Shown one piece after another: positions 56,872 to 63,310 of a stretch of 64,000 nucleotides of DNA. Location: positions 62,001 to 126,000 of the forward strand of contig NZ_JACDUS010000004.1 in the NCBI RefSeq assembly GCF_013761005.1. The letters run 5' to 3'. A program made the position numbers and the translations under genes. Positions within the stretch are counted from its first letter, which is position 1, and the number at the start of each line of letters is the position of its first letter. This DNA comes from Desulfosalsimonas propionicica (GTDB lineage: Bacteria > Desulfobacterota > Desulfobacteria > Desulfobacterales > Desulfosalsimonadaceae). Under the pieces are notes generated by a model. That model saw only the letters and a list, made by a program, of their open reading frames with translations. It made no database searches and was not told where the DNA came from.

Positions 56872-56980
56872 TTCCCGGGGCCCCTCAATTCCGGGGACCA
56901 ATTCCGGGGACATGAACCTTAATTCGATAGAATTAAGTTCGTGTCCCCGGAATTACGGAATTACGGAATTAATACCCGGG
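56872..56980. repeat. family-2 palindromic repeat, copy 3
   Basis: The main palindrome (56900-56954) is AATTCCGGGGACATGAAC-C-TTAATTC, loop GATA, GAATTAA-GTTCGTGTCCCCGGAATT, with one unpaired base. Extra arms lie on both sides (AATTCCGGGGACC before, TTACGGAATTACGGAATT after). It lies upstream of the antitoxin gene. Confidence 0.88.
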
Positions 56981-57046
56981 AAGCAATCCCGTGGTCAATT
57001 CGTGTCTCCCGAATTGAATTTGACAAACCAAATAAAACGCAATACA

Positions 57047-57298
57047 ATGTCATACACTCAAAAAAGCTTAAAAGGATATCAAGCCGTGATTACTGTCCGT
57101 TTAAATAAAACCATTGAAGAACAGCTCAAACACCTTGCTAAAATCCGTGGCAGCAACAAAAGTGAATTGATCCGCGAGGCAATTGTCCGGTTCCTTGAGG
57201 ATAATGAGGACCTTGAACTCGCACAAGAAGCAAAGGCGCAAATGCAAAGCAGTAAACCGCTTAAGGAGTTAAAAAAAGAACTTGGCCTGGATAGTTGA
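57047..57298 (+). CDS. ribbon-helix-helix antitoxin (RelB/CopG-like)
   Basis: The 83-residue protein has a ribbon-helix-helix DNA-binding N-terminus (AVITVRLNKTIEEQLKHLAK, SNKSELIREAIVRFLED) and a charged C-terminal helix (KPLKELKKELGLDS) of the kind that wraps the toxin. The longer frame from 56825 consists of translated repeat. It overlaps the toxin start by 17 bases, the usual order of antitoxin then toxin. It should repress its own promoter. Confidence 0.85.
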   Translation: MSYTQKSLKGYQAVITVRLNKTIEEQLKHLAKIRGSNKSELIREAIVRFLEDNEDLELAQEAKAQMQSSKPLKELKKELGLDS

Positions 57299-57524
57299 AA
57301 TCAGTGATGTTGCAGAACGCCAACTTAAAAAACTTGATCGGCCGGTTCAAAAAAGGATTCTTGGCTGGCTGTCGGATCGCATAGATGGATGCAAGAACCC
57401 AAGACATTTCGGGGAGCCATTAAAGGGCAGCCATTCCGGATTCTGGCGATACCGGGTCGGCAGTTACCGGATAATCTGTGAAATCAAGGATGATACGCGT
57501 CAATTCCGGGGACATGAACCTTAA
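57282..57524 (+). CDS. RelE/ParE-type toxin, C-terminally truncated by a repeat
   Basis: The frame from the TTG at 57282 encodes WIVEISDVAERQLKKLDRPVQ, FGEPLKGSHSGFWRYRVGSYRIICEIKDDT, a clear RelE/ParE fold. After DDTR the last strand and tail of the family (usually V-V-L-x-I-G-HR-x-x-Y) are absent. Instead, QFRGHEP is translated family-2 repeat (palindrome from 57502). The lost end carries residues needed for mRNA cleavage in RelE. The toxin is thus probably inactive, though binding to the antitoxin might remain. Confidence 0.8.
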   Translation: MAWIVEISDVAERQLKKLDRPVQKRILGWLSDRIDGCKNPRHFGEPLKGSHSGFWRYRVGSYRIICEIKDDTRQFRGHEP

Positions 57525-57557
57525 TTCGATAGAATTAAGGTTCATGTCCCCGGAATT
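57502..57557. repeat. family-2 palindromic repeat, copy 4 (perfect 26-bp stem)
   Basis: AATTCCGGGGACATGAACC-TTAATTC (57502-57527) pairs perfectly with 57532-57557 around the loop GATA; TTACGGAATT follows. It replaces the end of the RelE-type gene. With copy 3 it brackets the toxin-antitoxin pair. The 195 bases after it hold no convincing gene. Confidence 0.9.
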
Positions 57558-57752
57558 AGATTACGGAATTAAACTGATGATTTTGATGCCTGAAATATTA
57601 AAAGGATTTGCAACAAGCAAAAGGAGGGACCCGGAGGCAAGCCTGCATCTTAAATCTTCGGGCATGAAATGGTTAGACGGTTTAAAACTTAAGAAGCAAG
57701 CATAGTAAGTGTAAGGCGGATAAGCGCCGGCTCATCCGCCAAAAATTCTGTT

Positions 57753-57941
57753 TCAGCCGAGGAAATACTGCCTGCTGATTTCAAGGGTTCTCTGTTCCCG
57801 CAAACGGTCCTTCTCAACGTTTTCCTGAATGTTTTCTTTCAGCTTGCGATCGATGCGATCGAGCTTTGCTTGAACACCTTGATCCTTTTTCATTTCAAGA
57901 CTTCTGTTGCTGGCTTCCATCATTTTCTTCATCCATTCCAT
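57753..57941 (-). CDS. small charged coiled-coil protein, partner of the papain-like protein
   Basis: The frame encodes up to 62 residues, almost all helical and highly charged (KDQGVQAKLDRIDRKLKENIQENVEKDRLREQRTLEI), with heptad-like spacing of L/I. The first codons overlap the end of the papain-like gene by 47 bases in another frame. An ATG at 57893, one base after that gene's TGA, is a good alternative start and would couple translation. I recognise no family. Confidence 0.5.
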   Translation of the reverse strand: MEWMKKMMEASNRSLEMKKDQGVQAKLDRIDRKLKENIQENVEKDRLREQRTLEISRQYFLG

Positions 57942-59271
57942 GATAGGCCTCCGCTAAATTGTGCCTGTAAATTGGATCCCGCACATCATCAAGCTCCACC
58001 GACTCTCCTTCGCAAATGAACAAGCTGCCAATTCTGGCCGAAATCATCATGTCAATCCCAGCATATTCCATTGCCGTAGCATCGAAGATAAATCTTGACT
58101 GTACATAATCAGGGTATTCCGATTCGGCAATATATTCGGCAACCCATATAAATTTGGGCATTTGCTGCAAAAGCAAATGATATTTATAATAATCATCGAC
58201 AGCATTGTCAAATATAAATTGTTTAAACGATTTGGATGAGGCCATGAAAACCCGGCGGTACATGTTTTGCTGTGGCAGAAAAGAATCTTCTATTTCAGGT
58301 AGTATCCGGCTCAGGAGGGTTAACACATCAAGATACATCTTCTCATATAAAGGAACAATGATTGAGTCAATGTCGCAAACTGAATGCATGCCACCGTTTC
58401 CGACCACAGAATATGGCAGACAATTGTCATCGACGGAAAAATAACCTTCTATGAGATCTGAAATCGGAGTTATTCCGCTTTTAACATCATTTTCAGGCTC
58501 TATTTTCAAATGCCCTATTATGGCGATGGCATGCCTTTTACCTCTTAATCCTGCCACAAAAGGAATTCCGGATTCAACAAATATATATATGATTTCATTA
58601 AAAATTTTTCTGTTATTAACAATTTCACTGAAATAAATTTCCGGGTAGAACCCAATCAGGCTGAAAATGCTTGATATGTTTTCTATTGTCAGCCCTTTTG
58701 ATGGGATCTTGCGAGTGTGCGAAGACGCCAGATCAAATATTTGTTGAATTGTATACTCTGAGTAAATACTATATTTTTCACTGTAATATCTGGTAATAGC
58801 CCAAATCGAAACCTGTGCGCAACGGGAAATGTTTGCATCCTGCTGCATCCACGGAAAAGCCTTAACAGTGAGCGTTTTACCTAAAAAATGGCATTCAAAC
58901 CCGGCAAGCAGCAAATGGCCTTTCTGCCTGGCAAAGGCATCTGGGGCGATATAGGCCCGCCCCAGATTAAATGGGGCAGTGTTTCTTAACGTAAAAAACC
59001 CAAAGTACTCTTCTTTGCCGAACAAATGAACTCGATACGAATTCCGGTCAATTTTTTTATGTCTTTTGGAGAAGTCACTATAGTAGGTACTCCTGAAATC
59101 TTTGTCCACATAGGGATACTCCAGAAGCATATACTGAACATTGTCAGACAGGCTTTGCTCCAGCAAACACAGCGAATGATCGGACAAATAGCTGTTGCCG
59201 ACTTTTTCACGAAGTTCGGATAAGTCTGTACATACTGAAATCGCTATTTGATTTTTCTCTGCTTCACACAT
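57895..59271 (-). CDS. papain-like cysteine-peptidase-fold protein, unknown function
   Basis: The 458-residue protein has an N-terminal domain of about 130 residues of no known family. A papain/C39-like core follows: Gln143/144 and Cys151 in WMQQDANISRCAQVSIW, His247 in GKRHAIAIIGH and Asp281 in YFSVDDN, in the right order and spacing for a Cys-His-Asp triad with an oxyanion Gln. A helical C-terminal region ends in acidic sequence. No signal peptide or transporter is present. AT-rich composition and its setting between repeats suggest acquisition. It shares an overlap with the small coiled-coil gene. I infer a protease or transglutaminase-like enzyme. Confidence 0.6.
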   Translation of the reverse strand: MCEAEKNQIAISVCTDLSELREKVGNSYLSDHSLCLLEQSLSDNVQYMLLEYPYVDKDFRSTYYSDFSKRHKKIDRNSYRVHLFGKEEYFGFFTLRNTAPFNLGRAYIAPDAFARQKGHLLLAGFECHFLGKTLTVKAFPWMQQDANISRCAQVSIWAITRYYSEKYSIYSEYTIQQIFDLASSHTRKIPSKGLTIENISSIFSLIGFYPEIYFSEIVNNRKIFNEIIYIFVESGIPFVAGLRGKRHAIAIIGHLKIEPENDVKSGITPISDLIEGYFSVDDNCLPYSVVGNGGMHSVCDIDSIIVPLYEKMYLDVLTLLSRILPEIEDSFLPQQNMYRRVFMASSKSFKQFIFDNAVDDYYKYHLLLQQMPKFIWVAEYIAESEYPDYVQSRFIFDATAMEYAGIDMMISARIGSLFICEGESVELDDVRDPIYRHNLAEAYHGMDEENDGSQQQKS

Positions 59272-59390
59272 GATCTATTTTGTACATCAAAAATCATATT
59301 TTTCAAGTTGTTTCTTTCTTGTCTTTCTGTCGTATATCTTCATCCATGCCATTATCCGGCTATACCAATATACCACCCCGTAGGGCGCGC

Positions 59391-59478
59391 AATTCCGGGG
59401 ACATGAATCTTAATTCGATAGAATTAAGTTCGTGTCCCCGGAATTGGGAATTACGTGTCCCCGGAATTGGGAATTACG
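59391..59478. repeat. family-2 palindromic repeat, copy 5
   Basis: The palindrome (59391-59445) is AATTCCGGGGACATGAAT-C-TTAATTC, loop GATA, GAATTAAGTTCGTGTCCCCGGAATT, with a few mismatches in the middle. A second right arm follows (GGGAATTACGTGTCCCCGGAATT). It contains the stop of the glycosyltransferase fragment (59451). Confidence 0.88.
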
Positions 59479-60110
59479 GCCTTACTATCTGCCAGCTTCA
59501 CCATAGCATCGCTTAAATCTTTTATTCGCCCTGCCCGGGCAGCCAGCCCGAATGGTCTGGAAAATTTCCCGGTGACTTCTGTATTTGCAACAATCACCGG
59601 TTTGCCCCAGGCCATGTCTTTGATAATTGCCAGCTGTATTTCTGAAGGCATCATCGCAAAAGTCTTCACAAAGGCAAAACAGTGGCTTAAAAAGGCATTC
59701 AATGTTGTTTCATCCACCAGTTCCAGCACCGGCCAGACTCTTTTTTGATGTTTCATCCTGTCAATTTTTTTTACGATCAAATCATTATCAAGACGGCTGT
59801 CAGGACGAAACAGGCAAACCAGGCAAATATCCGGATGCTTTTCAGCCGCCCGGTCAAATGCATCAAGTATTTCAAGCACCCCCCGGATCATGGACGGCGG
59901 CCCCATGAACAAAAAACACGGCCGGTCCTGGAGCCATGGGTCAAAAGTTTCCGGCAGTCCGTTGTTTTCAAAACAATCTTTATTGTTTTTACCCGGCTGG
60001 CTAAAATGCACCCTCGCTTTTTTACAGCCGGCGGGCAGCGCCCGCCGGCCTGCAACATCTGTCATGGCAATAATACCGGAAAATTCTGCTATTTTAATTT
60101 TGGCAATTCC
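59451..60110 (-). pseudogene. glycosyltransferase family 4 fragment between two repeats
   Basis: The frame from about 60110 reads FSGIIAMTDVAGRRAL, then a GT-B C-terminal domain (PCFLFMGPPSMIRGVLEILDAF, AFVKTFAMMPSEIQLAIIKDMAWGKPVIVANTEVTG). The N-terminal acceptor domain is missing: repeat copy 6 begins where it should be, and wecB lies just beyond. The C-terminus ends in translated repeat (IPNSGDT). An ATG at 60065 could give a 204-residue product, but half a GT-B enzyme should be inactive. Confidence 0.7.
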
Positions 60111-60158
60111 GGGGACACGAACTTAATTCTATCGAATTAAGTTCGTGTCCCCGGAATT
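60105..60158. repeat. family-2 palindromic repeat, copy 6 (perfect 25-bp stem)
   Basis: AATTCCGGGGACACGAACTT-AATTC pairs with GAATT-AAGTTCGTGTCCCCGGAATT around the loop TATC. It lies between wecB and the glycosyltransferase fragment; its arm is read as the last residues of WecB (PGTRT). Confidence 0.9.
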
Positions 60159-61267
60159 GCGGAATTGAAATGGTCAAACAGCACTTGAACAATCCGTTCT
60201 GCGGCTTTACCATCCCATTTTTCAGGGATACGTCCCTTTTTCACGTGCCCTGCCAGAATTTTTCCGGCTGCATCTATAATTTGAGCCTTCTGGTTTCCCA
60301 CCAGCACATTTGTGCCTTGGGTGCAGGTAATGGGCCGTTCGGTATTATTTCGCAAGGTCAGGCAGGGAACCCCCAGCACTGTGGTTTCTTCCTGAAGCCC
60401 GCCGCTGTCTGTAATCACCATTTTGGCAAACATGGTCAGGTGTAAAAATTCCAGATACCCCAAGGGATTGACTGCAAAAATACCGTTTTTCCCTGGCTCT
60501 TTGCTTAAAAAACAATCCAGGCCAAACCGGGAGATCATTTTTTTGGTCCTGGGATGAACCGGAAATATAATGGGTGTGTTTGAAGCTATTTCTGACAACG
60601 CCTCCAGGATCTGTTTAAGGGTCTGCCGGTCATCCACGTTTGAAGGCCTGTGCAGGGTCAATGCAGCATAGCGTCCTGGCAAAATCCCCAACCTGCTGAC
60701 CAGATCAATTCTTTTTGCTATGCTCCTGTGCTTTAAAAGGGTGTCGATCATCACATTTCCCACAAAAAAAATTTTTCCCGGGTCCCTGCCTTCTTTTTCC
60801 AGATTTCTGTTTGCCAGAAGGTCTGTAGTAAACAGAAAATCGCAGAGCACATCTGTGCACAAACGATTGATTTCTTCCGGCATTGACATATCACCGGAGC
60901 GCAGACCGGCTTCCACATGAGCTACCTTGATACCAAGCTTTTTGGCAGTAATTGTACACGCCATGGTGGAGTTCACATCCCCTACCACGATCACCAGTTC
61001 CGGCGCCTCTTCCAGACAGATTTTTTCAAACGCCATCATGACGTTACCGGTTTGTTCGGCATGACTGCCGCTGCCGATACCCAGGTCAATATCGGGTTTC
61101 GGCAGGCCCAAATCGTCAAAAAAAGACTTGCTCATGTGCGCATCATAGTGCTGTCCGGTATGGATCAGCAAATGATTGATCTGCTCCGGGTAATTATCCA
61201 TGGCTTTTATAATCGGCGCCATTTTCATAAAGTTCGGTCGGGCGCCGACAACATTTAAAATCTTCAT
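60137..61267 (-). CDS. wecB: UDP-N-acetylglucosamine 2-epimerase (non-hydrolysing)
   Basis: The 376-residue GT-B-fold enzyme has KILNVVGARPNFMKMAPI, TGQHYD, VVGDVNSTMA, HVEAGLRSGD, THR-type LTLHRPSNVD, DSGGLQEE and RNNTERP, the complete WecB signature. It makes UDP-ManNAc from UDP-GlcNAc. The last few residues (IPGTRT) are encoded by a repeat and are unlikely to matter. It follows the wecG-like gene by 19 bases and provides ManNAc for the polymer. Confidence 0.95.
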   Translation of the reverse strand: MKILNVVGARPNFMKMAPIIKAMDNYPEQINHLLIHTGQHYDAHMSKSFFDDLGLPKPDIDLGIGSGSHAEQTGNVMMAFEKICLEEAPELVIVVGDVNSTMACTITAKKLGIKVAHVEAGLRSGDMSMPEEINRLCTDVLCDFLFTTDLLANRNLEKEGRDPGKIFFVGNVMIDTLLKHRSIAKRIDLVSRLGILPGRYAALTLHRPSNVDDRQTLKQILEALSEIASNTPIIFPVHPRTKKMISRFGLDCFLSKEPGKNGIFAVNPLGYLEFLHLTMFAKMVITDSGGLQEETTVLGVPCLTLRNNTERPITCTQGTNVLVGNQKAQIIDAAGKILAGHVKKGRIPEKWDGKAAERIVQVLFDHFNSAIPGTRT

Positions 61268-61286
61268 CCTTTAAACAAGCCTGCGT

Positions 61287-62045
61287 TTATAATGTTTTAT
61301 GAAAAACCGGCTTTTGGCATGGCCTGCCATTTAACAAGATTTTTAACATAAAAACCGGAAGGGCGGCTTGCCGGCGAGCACGTCTGGGCTCGGCAACAAG
61401 CCGGTAAAACCATTCAAGCCCAAGCCTCTGAAACAAAGCCGGGGCCCTTTTCATCTCACCGGTTATGGTATCCAGAGTCCCGCCAATGCCCTGGCAGATT
61501 TTAACATTAAGGTTTTCTATATGCGTGTCTATCCATTGCTCCTGCCTGGGACTGCCAAGCGCAACAAATAAAATATCGGCCCCGGAGTCATTGATTGCCT
61601 TAACAAGATTTCCCATCTCATCTTCCCCGAGATAGCCATGGCTGCGGCCAACAATCTGAATACCAGTATAACGCGATTTTAAAATCTCCACGGCTTTTTT
61701 GTTAACCTCTTCCTTAGAGCCGTATATATAAATCTTATAGCTCTTTTCAGCAGCAACGTGGCATATCTGCTGCATCAAATCTGCACCGGCCACCCGCTGC
61801 GACCAAACACCATAAACCTTTCGAACCCCCAGCACCACGCCAATGCCGTCGGGTATCAGCAGGCCTGCGTGTTCGAACATATTTTTTAAAAAAGGTGCTT
61901 TTTGTGCCGCCATAATTTTTTCCGGATTTACAGCCATGATATAACTGCCGCACCTTGTGCTTCTTATCCGCTCATCGATATATTCCAGCGCGGATTTCAT
62001 TGTTATGCAATCCACCGGAATACCCAAAAGCCTAACCCGCTTCAT
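61287..62045 (-). CDS. WecG/TagA/CpsF-family glycosyltransferase
   Basis: The 252-residue GT26 enzyme has MAVNPEKIMAAQ, LLIPDGIGVVLG, ADLMQQICHVA and VALGSPRQEQWIDTHI, the family's full motif set. These enzymes transfer ManNAc or ManNAcA to a lipid-linked GlcNAc. With wecB next to it and a WecA-like transferase at 55174, the three make a lipid-GlcNAc-ManNAc(A) disaccharide pathway; that is inference. The ATG at 62045 has GAGG six bases upstream. It overlaps the toroid gene by 14 bases. Confidence 0.92.
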   Translation of the reverse strand: MKRVRLLGIPVDCITMKSALEYIDERIRSTRCGSYIMAVNPEKIMAAQKAPFLKNMFEHAGLLIPDGIGVVLGVRKVYGVWSQRVAGADLMQQICHVAAEKSYKIYIYGSKEEVNKKAVEILKSRYTGIQIVGRSHGYLGEDEMGNLVKAINDSGADILFVALGSPRQEQWIDTHIENLNVKICQGIGGTLDTITGEMKRAPALFQRLGLEWFYRLVAEPRRARRQAALPVFMLKILLNGRPCQKPVFHKTL

Positions 62046-63198
62046 TTTTATCCTCATTTTCTGTGTTGATCCTGTATTCTGTTAATGCATGCATCGCCCA
62101 TGCCTGGCCCCAGCGCATATACGGGATACGATTGGTCATCCAGCGACTTTTCCGGAAATTGAAATACCCTTTGGGGTTGCACAAATGATTGCTCATCCAG
62201 CCCAGCACCTTGTCAGTCAGCGCCTTATATTTTTTCCCTTCACCGGAAAAAAAATACACTGCCTGTGCCGGGCAATGGATGTCTATAGGATAGGTCTGGT
62301 TATGATAATATTTGGGCATACCGTCTGGGCCGAAAAAGTTTTCCGCGTAGAACCGCACGCCTTTTTCATATTGCGCCCGGTATTCTTCGGCCACACCGGC
62401 CTTTAAAAAACAGCGTATGGCCTGAAGGTTAAATCCCGTGTGAAAAGAATCAATCCAGCCTTGAAAACCGGTTTCCGCATATTTCCAGGATCCGTCTTCA
62501 TGCTGGTGATCCATGGAATATTTCAGGCTTAAAAGCGCCAATGCCTTAAGATCTTCCTGGCAGGTGCGTTCATAGATCCGGATTAAAAGAGACGCCCCCA
62601 GCAAATTGGCATTGTGGACAAAATTAAAATCCTCTGGTGTATAACTGAAACAGATACCACCGTTTTTCTTTTTTTGATTCAGGTCCCGGCATATAAAATT
62701 TCCAATGGGAACAGCAAGCTGCAGAGCATCCTGATTGCCTGTGATATCAGCAGCATCCAGCAGGGAATGTCCTATAAAGGCGGAATTGACAACCGTGGGC
62801 GTATAAGCCGGCACAAAAGCAGCCCGGGACTGCCAGTCAAAATCATAGCCCCAGCACGGCCCGGCATACCCGCCACTCATGTTCTGCCTGAGCAGATCCA
62901 GCAAACGGTCAATTTTTTGTAAATATTCTTCACGATTTTCCAGGGCGTACAGCCGGGCATAACTCCCCAGAAAAAGCCCAAGCGCCTTGGGATTGTGCCC
63001 CTTGGGCACGCCCAAAAGCGGCCGAAGATTGATGGGCAAATGGCGAAACGCCTGGGTCCAGGCAATGCGGCCGTATTTTGCCCCAAATGTCAATCCCCGT
63101 ACAACCGGGCTTTTCAAGGCGTCATAGGGGTCGTAGCCGGCAAAATCGCAGACTTCCACATATTTTCGCAATGCATCAATATATGTTGCAGCATTCAT
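62032..63198 (-). CDS. alpha/alpha-toroid protein of polysaccharide loci (unknown enzyme)
   Basis: The 388-residue protein is a helical repeat protein with alpha/alpha-barrel features: GLFLGSYARLYAL, WGYDFDWQSRAAF, PTVVNSAFIGHSLLDAADITG, NANLLGASLLIRIYE, DGSWKYAE and WIDSFHTGFNLQAIRCF. The W/D/H motifs line the inner face in the related GH88/epimerase-like toroids found in capsule and exopolysaccharide loci. The catalytic reaction is unknown. The ATG at 63198 lacks a visible ribosome-binding site; repeat copy 7 ends 16 bases upstream and may have replaced it. Confidence 0.65.
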   Translation of the reverse strand: MNAATYIDALRKYVEVCDFAGYDPYDALKSPVVRGLTFGAKYGRIAWTQAFRHLPINLRPLLGVPKGHNPKALGLFLGSYARLYALENREEYLQKIDRLLDLLRQNMSGGYAGPCWGYDFDWQSRAAFVPAYTPTVVNSAFIGHSLLDAADITGNQDALQLAVPIGNFICRDLNQKKKNGGICFSYTPEDFNFVHNANLLGASLLIRIYERTCQEDLKALALLSLKYSMDHQHEDGSWKYAETGFQGWIDSFHTGFNLQAIRCFLKAGVAEEYRAQYEKGVRFYAENFFGPDGMPKYYHNQTYPIDIHCPAQAVYFFSGEGKKYKALTDKVLGWMSNHLCNPKGYFNFRKSRWMTNRIPYMRWGQAWAMHALTEYRINTENEDKNEAG

Positions 63199-63214
63199 AG
63201 AAGGAAAACTTACG

Positions 63215-63310
63215 AATTTCGGGGACACAATACCTAATTAATTTAATTAGGTATTGTGTCCCCGAAATTACGGAGGTATTGTGTCCCCGGAATTACGGAA
63301 TTCAGGAATT
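63215..63310. repeat. family-2 palindromic repeat, copy 7
   Basis: AATTTCGGGGACACAATACC-TAATT pairs with AATTA-GGTATTGTGTCCCCGAAATT around AATTT (63215-63269, 25-bp stem). A third arm, GGTATTGTGTCCCCGGAATT, and TTACGGAATTC follow. It separates the oxidoreductase from the toroid gene. Confidence 0.9.

Noticed and set aside
56825-57046. N-terminal extension of the antitoxin
   Set aside because: The 74 codons before 57047 translate the family-2 repeat; the ribbon-helix-helix family begins at the later ATG.
57577-57705. 42-codon frame after the truncated toxin
   Set aside because: It has no family, no ribosome-binding site and an odd composition; it is not the missing toxin end in any frame. 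Left as unassigned sequence.
54206-63310. CRISPR array
   Set aside because: The repeats are perfect or near-perfect long palindromes, spaced by 0.5 to 3 kb with genes between them, and without uniform spacers or cas genes.
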